Assembly: GCA_934747255.1 (NCBI GenBank)
Contig: CAKVGH010000002.1
Coordinates: forward strand, 122,994-186,993
DNA from: an uncultured Clostridia bacterium
GTDB lineage: Bacteria; Bacillota; Clostridia; Christensenellales; UBA1242
Direction of reading: 5' to 3'
Length of the DNA: 64,000 nucleotides
This document shows, piece by piece, positions 53,199 through 60,815 of the stretch. A program made the position numbers and the translations under genes. The notes under the pieces were generated by a model, which made no database searches, was not told the origin of the DNA, and saw only the letters and a list, made by a program, of their open reading frames with translations. Numbering within the stretch: position 1 is the first letter of the stretch; each line of letters starts with the position of its first letter.

Positions 53199-55868
53199 TT
53201 ATTTGGTGTAATATGAAAATTTGCTTAAAATTTTTTTAATAATTGGGCTTAAAATAACCAAGAATAAGTTAGCAACTTGTAAAATTAGCGAACCGGAATA
53301 TTTAATCAAATTTTTCCAATTCATACCAAAAGCCATATTTAATAAAACTACTGCAATCATTGATATTAAGCAAATCAAAATAATTCCCATAAATCTGCTC
53401 TTTTCAAAAATATATTCGTCATTTCTTCGCTTTGAAATGCCATATTTTATGGTGTAGAATAGAGAAAATATTACCATTGAGCAAACACCAATAAGGTAAA
53501 AAAACTTTTGAGTAATAGACAGGTTTTCGGCTGGAATTAAAAAGTATAAACAACTAGAAACTATCAAGGATAGTGCTAAAACAATCCAACTTGTATGCAT
53601 ATTGAGTTTTGCCATTCTAGTCACATTGGAATTTTTGTTTTCTATACTATTTTTTCGTAAATATCTTATTTCAAAATCATTTGAATTATTTACTTGGCGA
53701 GCATATTTTTTATCAAAAGGTATTTTTTCGGTTGGATTAAAATCATTTTGATATGAATATTGTTCTTGGTTCATATCTTCGTTTGTATCGTAATTATTTT
53801 CGTAACTGGAATCATAACTGTTTTCGCTGTATGAACTGGACTCACTAAAATTTCTAGATATGCTATTACTTTTAGTTTGATTGCCATCAACTTGCAAACT
53901 CAAATTGATATTGTCCATCATATTATATCTTGGCAATTCTTGTCCCATATTATTACTATATGCCAAATTATTATTATCGTTTGTGTAACTATTTGCATTG
54001 GTATTACTAAAATTTTCGGTTCCAAAATTTGTGTTATTGTAATCACTATAATTTTGTTTTTGCTCTGCCGAATTTTTTAGAGTGCTTTCACTTTCGTCTA
54101 ATACATCACCAAAAATTGACTTTAAGTTCAAAGTCTTATGTTCTTCTTGCTCCATTTGATTAGATTGAGTGGTGAAGTTAGTATTTTGTTGGTAAGTTGA
54201 TTCATATTCTTGATTTTTGCTGTTTTTCAAGTCAAGATTATTATCTTGTTGCAATGTGTTTTGTTGTGACAAAATTTGAGTATTATTCTCACTCTCTTGT
54301 GGTTGAGATATAGTTTGAAAACTATCGCTAGAAACTCGCTTATTACTTTGATTTTCAAAAGAGTTTTCGTCATTTTGAACATATTTTTCAGCATTAAAAA
54401 GCATATTGGAATTTATGCCACCAGATAATGCTTCACTCATTCTTTTTTCTTGTTCCAATCTTAATTTTTCTTCTAGTTCTTCATCGGTTAAAGAGTTTTG
54501 AGTATCATTAACAATTTGTTCATTATTATTTGTAAAAGTTTGATTGTATGCTGTTGCTTGCGAGATTTTGTTTACTTGATTGCTTTGAGCATTTATTGTG
54601 TTTTCATCATTAGATGAATTTTGTGAAAAAGATTGCTTTTGTTGGTTAATATCTGCTTGAAATTCCGCATATCTCTTGTCAAAATCGTCATTTTTTTGTG
54701 GAGCAAATGTAATATTATCAAAACTGGTTGTTCTTTCTTCAACATTTTCACTAAAACTAGCATTTCTTTTGCTTACAAAAAATTGGTCAAAATCAACTTC
54801 TGGCTCTTGTTCCAAAGAGATATTATTTAATGAATTTTGATTTTCAATCGCATTATTTTGAGTTTGCATTTGCTTTTCAATATTTTGCAATGCTAGTTTT
54901 TCTTCATTTGGTTCAGTAATAGTTTGTGATTGATTGTTTTGTTCGCTTGAACTTTCTATAACCGAATTAAAGTCCCGTTTGATTTGTGATTGTTCGTTAT
55001 TGTTTTGAATAAAATCGTGATTTGCAATGACATTTTCATTTGAAGAAATAGTTTCTTCGTCCGTTGATTTTGTTTGTTCTAAATCACTGTTATCGCTAGA
55101 TTTTTCAGTCAAAACAGGGGAGATTTCGTTTTCATTTTCATTATTAGTTGTTGATTGTGGAGTTTGCACAAACGAAAACAAGTCGAATTGGTTTTCATCG
55201 ACTTTGTGTGCATAAGAGTTTTTTGCTTGCGATTTTGCTTCTGCCGACTGATTAAACAAAGAATTACCATTTGTATCAGCAATTATTTCGCTTGAAGCAT
55301 TGACATCTTGTTCTTTTTTATCTTCAAAAGAATTTTGAGTTGCTTCAAAATGGTTTTGATGATTTATTGCAAATTGTTCATTATCAAAAAGGTTAGTGTG
55401 TTCTTTATTAGTATCATTTTGATTATTTTGTGAATTTAGCATAGAGTCAAGAGTAGAGTTGCTATCTTGAATTTCCTTAACTTGCATTGAAATGCTATCA
55501 ATACTGCTTTTAACATCGTCCAAATTCTCATCTATGTATGATTTTTTGAAAAAATTATCGACTATTTCGTTTCGTTCATCTTCCCACGAAAAATCGGTAC
55601 TTTCGATTTTCTTTCTGCCTTCTTCTGTTAATCTATAGTAATGTCTTCGTCCACCAATATCACTATCGCCCCAATATGATTCAACATATTTTTGTGCTTC
55701 CAAACGCTTTAATCCACTATACAAACTTGGTTGTTTTAGAATATAGTTGCCATTAGTTTTTTCTTCAACTTCTTGACAAATTTGATAGCCGTATTTATCG
55801 CCAGATTGTAAGGCTTTCATAATAATATTGTAGACAGAACCACGACCAGAACCTATACTTTGCTTCAT
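53199..55868 (-). CDS. Membrane-anchored PadR-type regulator with long disordered linker
   Basis: An 889-residue protein. Residues 1-95 form a PadR-like winged helix: RGSVYNIIMKALQSGDKYGYQICQEVEEKT, QPSLYSGLKRLEAQKYVESYW, GGRRHYYRLTEEGRKKIE. About residues 130-745 are low-complexity (Asn, Gln, Ser, Glu). The last ~130 residues hold four membrane helices (MHTSWIVLALSLIVSSC, FFYLIGVCSMVIFSLFY, GIILICLISMIAVVLLNM, LILQVANLFLVILS). PadR proteins usually are about 110-200 soluble residues; a membrane-tied version with a 600-residue tether is unusual. It precedes an ABC exporter, a common PadR target. Confidence 0.87.
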   Translation of the reverse strand: MKQSIGSGRGSVYNIIMKALQSGDKYGYQICQEVEEKTNGNYILKQPSLYSGLKRLEAQKYVESYWGDSDIGGRRHYYRLTEEGRKKIESTDFSWEDERNEIVDNFFKKSYIDENLDDVKSSIDSISMQVKEIQDSNSTLDSMLNSQNNQNDTNKEHTNLFDNEQFAINHQNHFEATQNSFEDKKEQDVNASSEIIADTNGNSLFNQSAEAKSQAKNSYAHKVDENQFDLFSFVQTPQSTTNNENENEISPVLTEKSSDNSDLEQTKSTDEETISSNENVIANHDFIQNNNEQSQIKRDFNSVIESSSEQNNQSQTITEPNEEKLALQNIEKQMQTQNNAIENQNSLNNISLEQEPEVDFDQFFVSKRNASFSENVEERTTSFDNITFAPQKNDDFDKRYAEFQADINQQKQSFSQNSSNDENTINAQSNQVNKISQATAYNQTFTNNNEQIVNDTQNSLTDEELEEKLRLEQEKRMSEALSGGINSNMLFNAEKYVQNDENSFENQSNKRVSSDSFQTISQPQESENNTQILSQQNTLQQDNNLDLKNSKNQEYESTYQQNTNFTTQSNQMEQEEHKTLNLKSIFGDVLDESESTLKNSAEQKQNYSDYNNTNFGTENFSNTNANSYTNDNNNLAYSNNMGQELPRYNMMDNINLSLQVDGNQTKSNSISRNFSESSSYSENSYDSSYENNYDTNEDMNQEQYSYQNDFNPTEKIPFDKKYARQVNNSNDFEIRYLRKNSIENKNSNVTRMAKLNMHTSWIVLALSLIVSSCLYFLIPAENLSITQKFFYLIGVCSMVIFSLFYTIKYGISKRRNDEYIFEKSRFMGIILICLISMIAVVLLNMAFGMNWKNLIKYSGSLILQVANLFLVILSPIIKKILSKFSYYTK

Positions 55869-55891
55869 TTGTAACTCCTTTTAATGGAAAG

Positions 55892-55921
55892 ATTTTAACA
55901 TATTATGTTATAATATGTCAA
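55892..55921 (-). promoter_or_regulatory. Promoter of the PadR-ABC operon
   Basis: On the minus strand, TTGACA (55921-55916), 18 bases, TAAAAT (55897-55892). Predicted start is near 55885; AAAGGAG precedes the ATG at 55868. Confidence 0.8.
55898..55918. promoter_or_regulatory. Palindromic operator inside the PadR promoter
   Basis: Perfect inverted repeat ACATATTAT (55898-55906), GTT, ATAATATGT (55910-55918). It fills the 18-base spacer between the -35 and -10 boxes. A winged-helix dimer bound here would block RNA polymerase; the adjacent PadR protein is the obvious candidate (autorepression). Confidence 0.75.
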
Positions 55922-55923
55922 AC

Positions 55924-55970
55924 AATACTATGCAAACTCTAAAAATAGTACTATGCAAAGTATACTATGC
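55924..55970 (+). repeat. Three copies of the TACTATGC(AAA) motif
   Basis: AATACTATGCAAAC (55924-55937), AGTACTATGCAAAG (55947-55960) and a truncated TACTATGC (55963-55970), between the divergent padR and YgjP-like genes. Confidence 0.8.
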
Positions 55971-55981
55971 TTAAAATTTAG

Positions 55982-56010
55982 TTGATTTTATATGTAATTT
56001 GCATTAAAAT
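55982..56010 (+). promoter_or_regulatory. Promoter of the YgjP-like gene
   Basis: TTGATT (55982-55987), 17 bases, TAAAAT (56005-56010); the expected start of transcription is 56017, the A of the ATG itself. Confidence 0.7.
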
Positions 56011-56016
56011 CAAAAT

Positions 56017-56685
56017 ATGATAACACCAAAAATAATACATAGGTCAAACAGACGAAGTTTGGCATTGACAATTGACCAAGAAGGTGATTTGATTGTTAAA
56101 GCACCTTATCAAATGAGTCTAGATGATATATTCAAATTTATTGAACAAAAACAAAAGTGGATAGAAGATAGGCAAGCCAAAATAAAAAACACATTAAAAA
56201 ACAATTACGAACTTTTTAACTATCAAAAAGTTTTACTACTCGGTAAAAAGTATGATGTTTGTATGACAAAAGGACTTGAAGAGCCTTATTTAACAAGTCA
56301 AGCATTGATTATTCAAAAAACAATGAACTTAAATACCGTTAAAAAGCAAATAAAGGACTTTTTAATTGACTCTTGCGACACCGTTTTGATGAGTAGAGTG
56401 GTCAAAATCGCCCGAAAATTCGGCTTTTCTTATAGTTCTATAAAGATTATATCAAGTAAGGCAAAATGGGGTATGTGTGATAGCAACAAAAACCTTTATT
56501 TTAATTTCAAATTGCTTATGCTCACGCCAGAAATCATCGATTATGTCGTTGTACACGAACTTTGTCATTTAAGACAGATGAATCATAGTGAAAAATTTTG
56601 GAAGCAGGTTTCAAAAATATTACCAAATTTTAAGCAAGCAAAAAAAATGCTTCAAGAGTGCAATTTTTTAATAAAATTGTTATAG
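56017..56685 (+). CDS. YgjP-like (DUF45) metal-dependent hydrolase
   Basis: A 222-residue protein of the YgjP/SprT-like zincin group: SSKAKWGMCDSNKNLYFNFKLLMLTPEIIDYVV, then VHELCHLRQMNHSEKFWKQV spanning residues about 145-200, containing the zinc motif HELCH and the downstream Glu/His. Such genes often accompany restriction or repair loci, but their substrate is unsettled. No ribosome site precedes the ATG; see the promoter. Confidence 0.88.
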   Translation: MITPKIIHRSNRRSLALTIDQEGDLIVKAPYQMSLDDIFKFIEQKQKWIEDRQAKIKNTLKNNYELFNYQKVLLLGKKYDVCMTKGLEEPYLTSQALIIQKTMNLNTVKKQIKDFLIDSCDTVLMSRVVKIARKFGFSYSSIKIISSKAKWGMCDSNKNLYFNFKLLMLTPEIIDYVVVHELCHLRQMNHSEKFWKQVSKILPNFKQAKKMLQECNFLIKLL

Positions 56686-57208
56686 AGTAGTTTATTATTG
56701 TGAATCTATCTAAATTTAGAACTTACAAATTCAAAACAACTCAAAGACTCTTAATAATATTTATATTAAATAAGCCAATAGTTGATTAAGTCGCTTAAAA
56801 AAAGTTCAAATATAAAAAGACTTTCAATTTGGACTTTTAATTTAAGAGTAGAAATGTTGATAAATAAATAAAAACTATGCCTGAATTTTTGAAAAATAGA
56901 GTAGGCATAGTATTATTTTTGTATTCGTAACTATTCGCAAAATACAGATTTTACGAATAAATACCCTTAAAATTCGCCGAAAAGTCGAAAGTGTTTAATT
57001 TTCTTATAAATTTTATTCATTTTTCGCATAATCATAAATTCTAATAAAAACCTTTACAAATGACTAAATTTCAAAATTAACAAATTTGAATTTAGTACTA
57101 TTCAAATTTAGAACATTATAAAATATCATTAGAACATTACATTGATTTATGTGTTTTTTAATTTAAGTTTTGAATATGTTTTCATTATAAAATATTTACT
57201 TTATTTTT
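56686..57208. other. Intergenic region with terminator, inverted repeats and dif-like sites
   Basis: 523 bases without a gene. It contains a terminator (AAAAGTTCAAAT at 56801-56812 with ATTTGGACTTTT at 56828-56839), an inverted pair ACTATGCCT/AGGCATAGT (56874-56912) related to the GTACTATGCAAA motif, the dif-like palindrome at 56932-56959, a stretch AATTCGCCGAAAAGTCGAAAG (56971-56990, split by position), and a half-site TTTTCGCATAAT (57021-57032). The rest is AT-rich. Confidence 0.65.
56932..56959. other. dif-like 28-bp palindrome (candidate Xer recombination site)
   Basis: TATTCGCAAAA (56932-56942), a 6-base centre TACAGA, TTTTACGAATA (56949-56959): 11-6-11 arms with one mismatch, the geometry of Xer target sites. 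A 17-mer from it, AACTATTCGCAAAATAC, recurs at 58224-58240, beside the tyrosine recombinase promoter. Confidence 0.45.
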
Positions 57209-58162
57209 TTAGGCTTTTTGATTATCTAAATTGCTTGCTGATAATTTCAAAATTTCTTGAAAGTTATCATTTGCGTAAATTATCTTTTTAATAAATTGTT
57301 TTGCATAGTTTTTGGTATAGTACGAATAATCATCAAACATTTTGCCAGTTTCATCAATGAGTTCAAAACTATCCAAATTTTTATTTTTTAGATAAATTAA
57401 AATTTGATTGATTATATCATTGTCGTTTTCAAGCATAAAAAACTCGTTAGGAACATTATAAAGCAAGTTTTCTACAAAAAAGTTTTTTCCTATAAAAAGT
57501 TGAGATTCATTTGCGATAATAAGTTCTATTTCCATAGCCTTAAAAAGTGAGACAAATCGGCTAAAATTACCATTTGTTTGTTCATTTTTTTTATCAACAT
57601 TAGATAAATATCTTATTGGGTCAATTTCGAGCCATTTATTAACTCGCCTTACTTTTAGATGTTTTGTACCTAGGTCATAACAAACGGTTATTTTTACAAT
57701 AGTTTGATTGTAAAGTTTAAGCATAATTTGATTGCGTCTTTGAAATATCGTTTGCATATTTTTCAGTCTATTTTTTAATTGAAATGCAATTCTTTCAGCA
57801 ACATCTTCGGCTTGCAAAACATTGGGATTTGTCGCAGAACCCATAATTTTACTATAAGTGCTTACTCTTTTTTTGCCTTTTCTAGTAATTCTTTCATTAA
57901 CAACAGCAAAATTTACATTTTCCTTATCTGTTTGATAAATCACAAAAAACTCAACAAGTGAGTTTTCACACAAAGTATTTGTTAAGTAATCGCCACAAGG
58001 AAAAACACTTAAATATCCATTATTTAAGTCACTAAAATTTTCCTGAGTAATATTTTGCATTTCATTATAAATGTCATCATAAACTTTCATTTGTGTTGAC
58101 GCAATGCTTTCATTATTTTGTTTTATAACATCAAAACAATCTTCCAATAATTCTTTATCCAT
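57209..58162 (-). CDS. Degenerate nucleotidyltransferase-like protein
   Basis: A 317-residue cytosolic protein. Residues 49-75 (GYLSVFPCGDYLTNTL, then SLVEFFVIY) have the spacing of the G-S...D-x-D block of OAS/CD-NTase-type nucleotidyltransferases, but the acidic residues are missing. A second block, RRVNKWLEIDPIRYLSNVDK (173-192) and SRFVSLFKAM, resembles the family's W...DP...K segment. If correct, it is a catalytically dead homologue. TTGAAA-17-TATAAT (58197-58169, minus) starts transcription at the ATG 58162, which I prefer to an in-frame ATG at 58225 inside the promoter. Confidence 0.55.
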   Translation of the reverse strand: MDKELLEDCFDVIKQNNESIASTQMKVYDDIYNEMQNITQENFSDLNNGYLSVFPCGDYLTNTLCENSLVEFFVIYQTDKENVNFAVVNERITRKGKKRVSTYSKIMGSATNPNVLQAEDVAERIAFQLKNRLKNMQTIFQRRNQIMLKLYNQTIVKITVCYDLGTKHLKVRRVNKWLEIDPIRYLSNVDKKNEQTNGNFSRFVSLFKAMEIELIIANESQLFIGKNFFVENLLYNVPNEFFMLENDNDIINQILIYLKNKNLDSFELIDETGKMFDDYSYYTKNYAKQFIKKIIYANDNFQEILKLSASNLDNQKA

Positions 58163-58168
58163 ATATTT

Positions 58169-58197
58169 ATTATACCCCAAAATAATGGCATTTTCAA
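58169..58197 (-). promoter_or_regulatory. Promoter of the nucleotidyltransferase-like gene
   Basis: Minus strand: TTGAAA (58197-58192), 17 bases, TATAAT (58174-58169). The predicted start is 58162, the first base of the start codon. Confidence 0.8.
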
Positions 58198-58223
58198 ATA
58201 AATTTACAAACATAATTTTTTGC

Positions 58224-58240
58224 AACTATTCGCAAAATAC
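58224..58240 (+). repeat. Second copy of AACTATTCGCAAAATAC
   Basis: A 17-base exact repeat of 56929-56945, in the same orientation. It immediately precedes the -35 box of the recombinase gene. The two copies flank the nucleotidyltransferase-like gene. Confidence 0.8.
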
Positions 58241-58269
58241 TTGATATTTCAGTGTTTATTTGCTAAAAT
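58241..58269 (+). promoter_or_regulatory. Promoter of the tyrosine recombinase gene
   Basis: TTGATA (58241-58246), 17 bases, TAAAAT (58264-58269); predicted start 58276, the A of the ATG. Confidence 0.75.
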
Positions 58270-58275
58270 TTTTAT

Positions 58276-59331
58276 ATGGAAAACACACAGAAACTATCAT
58301 ATTTTCAACAAAGAAATTTGAAAAATAACAGGCAATTAAAAGCGTTACTTAACGAACTTCCTATTTTTTGCGAAGAATTTTTTATAGGAATTGAGCAAAA
58401 AACTACACCTTTAACAAGACTTGGTTATGCACAAGACTTGAAGCGATTTTTTATATTTTTAACCACTCAAACCTTCGCTTTTTCGGACAAAACGCCAACC
58501 GAACTTACTTTTAGCGACTTAAATAAAATTAACGAAACTCATCTGGAAAAGTACTTAAATTACTTAAATTCCTATGAAAATGATGACAAAGTTTTTATGA
58601 ACAATGACAAAGCAAAAGCACGCAAATTTTCGAGTGTAAAAACCATGCTTCGATATTTTTATCGCAAAGGCAAAATCGACCAAAATGTAGGCGAAAAAGT
58701 TGATAATCCTAAATTAAGAGAAAAAGAAATTATCAAACTAGAACCAAACGAAGTAGCAAATCTTTTAGATGCTGTGGAAAATGGCGACAATCTTTCCCCT
58801 ACCGAAAAGCGTTTTCATAATGTAAATGCAAAACGAGATTTTGCCATTATGAGCCTCTTTTTAGGTACTGGCATTCGTATAAGCGAGTTGGTAGGATTAG
58901 ACAAAAAAGATATTGATTTTAGTCAAAATGCGTTTACTATAACCCGTAAAGGTGGTAGCCGTGTAATTTTATATTTTTCAAATGAAGTTAAGTCTGCTCT
59001 ACTTGACTATCTAGATGTTCGAAATACAAAAGTTGATGAAAACGAACAAGCTTTCTTTTTATCAATGCAAAACAAACGAATAACAACTCGAGCCGTTGAA
59101 AAGTTGGTAAAAAAATATTGCAGTGGTGTGACTCCCCTAAAACATATTACTCCACACAAACTGCGTTCAACTTATGGCACAAATTTATATCGAGAAACTG
59201 GCGATATATATGTGGTTGCTAGTGTTTTAGGTCATAAAGATGTAAACACCACTAAAAAATATTATGCACAAATTTCGGACGATATTAGGCGTAATGCTTC
59301 AACAAAAGTTAAGTTACGAGATAAAAAATAA
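58276..59331 (+). CDS. Xer-type tyrosine recombinase
   Basis: A 351-residue site-specific recombinase: N-terminal SAM-like core-binding domain (about 30-150) and catalytic domain with Arg201 (LGTGIRISEL), Lys225 (TRKGG), H294-K-L-R297, His320 (LGHKDVNTT) and the nucleophile Tyr329. All catalytic residues are present. It is longer than XerC/XerD (about 300) and near XerS/XerH, which work alone on a dif site beside their own gene. Such a dif-like sequence is found upstream. It may resolve chromosome dimers, or be an orphan integrase; no other mobile genes adjoin. Confidence 0.9.
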   Translation: MENTQKLSYFQQRNLKNNRQLKALLNELPIFCEEFFIGIEQKTTPLTRLGYAQDLKRFFIFLTTQTFAFSDKTPTELTFSDLNKINETHLEKYLNYLNSYENDDKVFMNNDKAKARKFSSVKTMLRYFYRKGKIDQNVGEKVDNPKLREKEIIKLEPNEVANLLDAVENGDNLSPTEKRFHNVNAKRDFAIMSLFLGTGIRISELVGLDKKDIDFSQNAFTITRKGGSRVILYFSNEVKSALLDYLDVRNTKVDENEQAFFLSMQNKRITTRAVEKLVKKYCSGVTPLKHITPHKLRSTYGTNLYRETGDIYVVASVLGHKDVNTTKKYYAQISDDIRRNASTKVKLRDKK

Positions 59332-59338
59332 AATTTTA

Positions 59339-59352
59339 GAACAAATGTTTGA
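59339..59352. promoter_or_regulatory. LexA (SOS) box over the lexA promoter
   Basis: GAAC-AAAT-GTTT-GA at 59339-59352, overlapping the -35 hexamer TTGACA (59349-59354). 13 bases are identical to the recA upstream palindrome. Confidence 0.75.
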
Positions 59353-59377
59353 CATTTGAATTTTTTTGTGTTATTAT
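59349..59377 (+). promoter_or_regulatory. lexA promoter
   Basis: TTGACA (59349-59354), 17 bases, TATTAT (59372-59377), then TTGGAGAAA before the ATG at 59409. Confidence 0.85.
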
Positions 59378-59408
59378 ATAAAAAATTATTATTACTTTTG
59401 GAGAAAAT

Positions 59409-60029
59409 ATGAAGAAAATTGAAAGCAATTTAGACAAACTTGTAGAATACATTTGCAAATGTTCAACCGAAAATAATTATTTGCCTAGCGTTAGAGAAAT
59501 GGCAAATCATTTAGGTATAAAAAGTACTTCCACAATCAGTTATTACCTTGATATTTTGCAAAATCGTGGAGTTATCAAAAAAAATGAAAATAGCAAAGCC
59601 AGAGCTTTTGAATTAACTGAATTAAAAAAGGCAAAAGAAGCCGAAAACGAAAATTTAATCAAAGTTCCACTTGTTGGAACGGTTACTTGTGGTACACCTA
59701 TTTTGGCTGTTGAAAATTATGAAAGCATTTACACTTTCCCACAAAACCTATTTAATGCACAAGATTTGTTTATGCTTCAAGCCGAAGGCGATAGTATGAT
59801 TAACGCCGGTATTCGTAATGGCGATTACATAGTAGTTCATAAGCAAGCCACAGCCGAAAACGGCGAAATAGTTGTTGCTATGATTGATTATCACGCAACA
59901 GTAAAGCGCTTTTACAGAGAAACAGGAAGATTTAGACTCCAACCAGAAAATGACTCTATGAGCCCAATTTTCACTTCTAATGTAATTATTTTAGGTAAAG
60001 TAGTTGGACTAATTCGTAAAATGCGTTAA
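59409..60029 (+). CDS. lexA: LexA repressor
   Basis: A 206-residue LexA: winged-helix domain (residues about 1-70, SVREMANHLGIKSTSTISYYLD), linker, and S24 self-cleaving domain with Ser129 (EGDSMINAG) and Lys166 (HATVKRF). The cleavage site, usually Ala-Gly, reads Cys94-Gly95 in VPLVGTVTCGTP; Cys-Gly is the bond cleaved in UmuD. It represses SOS genes until RecA filaments stimulate its autocleavage. An SOS box overlies its own promoter. Confidence 0.95.
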   Translation: MKKIESNLDKLVEYICKCSTENNYLPSVREMANHLGIKSTSTISYYLDILQNRGVIKKNENSKARAFELTELKKAKEAENENLIKVPLVGTVTCGTPILAVENYESIYTFPQNLFNAQDLFMLQAEGDSMINAGIRNGDYIVVHKQATAENGEIVVAMIDYHATVKRFYRETGRFRLQPENDSMSPIFTSNVIILGKVVGLIRKMR

Positions 60030-60053
60030 AAACCATAGCCAAAATTGTTTAAC

Positions 60054-60087
60054 AAAAAACACAGAATAATTAAATTCTGTGTTTTTT
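60054..60087. terminator. Bidirectional terminator between lexA and rluB
   Basis: AAAAAACACAGAAT (60054-60067), AATTAA loop, ATTCTGTGTTTTTT (60074-60087). Confidence 0.92.
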
Positions 60088-60098
60088 CAAAGTGTTTA

Positions 60099-60806
60099 TT
60101 ATAGCGATTTTAAGTAATTAACTTCTTTTGTTGATAATTTACGGTACTCTCCACGATTAAGTCCCCCAAGTTTTAAGTCGGCAATCTTTACTCGTTTTAA
60201 GAAAGCAACATTTTTGCCAATCGCTTCAAACATTCGTCTAATTTCCCTATTTTTGCCTTCGTGCAAAATGATTTCAAATCTTGATTGATTTTTATTTGGC
60301 GTAATTACTCTTTTAATTTTGCAAGGACTAAATTTAACTCCGCCTTCAACAGTAACACCTTTTTGAAGTTTATTTAATTCATCATTAGATACATCACCTT
60401 CAATGTTTACAACATAGGTTTTTTCAATTTCATTTTTTGGGTGAGTTAATTTGTATGTTAATTCGCCATCGTTTGTAAGTAATAACAATCCTTCACTATC
60501 ATAATCAAGTCTGCCCACTGGAAAAATTCTTGCATTAGTTGGTATCAAATCAATTACAGTTTTTCTTCCCCTGTCATCGCTAGCAGAACATACATAGCCT
60601 TTTGGTTTGTTTAGCATATAGTATTCAAAATTATTTGGTAAATATATTTGATTACCATTAACAAAAACACTATCCATTTCGTCAACATTTGTAGCAAGAT
60701 TTGTACAAACTTCTCCGTTCACACTAACCTTACCACTCAAAATCAATTCTTCTGCCTTTCTTCTACTTGCAATGCCACACTGTGCAATAAACTTGTTTAT
60801 TCTCAT
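60099..60806 (-). CDS. rluB: 23S rRNA pseudouridine synthase RluB/RsuA family
   Basis: A 235-residue pseudouridine synthase: N-terminal S4 RNA-binding domain (INKFIAQCGIASRRKAEELI) and catalytic domain with the Asp in VGRLDYDSEGLLLLTNDG. RluB modifies U2605 of 23S rRNA; RsuA modifies 16S. It is the last gene of the scpB-dacF-rluB minus-strand block, starting 9 bases after dacF, and has an AAAGGAAG ribosome site. Confidence 0.93.
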   Translation of the reverse strand: MRINKFIAQCGIASRRKAEELILSGKVSVNGEVCTNLATNVDEMDSVFVNGNQIYLPNNFEYYMLNKPKGYVCSASDDRGRKTVIDLIPTNARIFPVGRLDYDSEGLLLLTNDGELTYKLTHPKNEIEKTYVVNIEGDVSNDELNKLQKGVTVEGGVKFSPCKIKRVITPNKNQSRFEIILHEGKNREIRRMFEAIGKNVAFLKRVKIADLKLGGLNRGEYRKLSTKEVNYLKSL

Positions 60807-60815
60807 AATCTTCCT

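Noticed and set aside
53877..55215. Plus-strand ORFs opposite the PadR linker
   Set aside because: Antisense shadows of low-complexity sequence, no ribosome sites.
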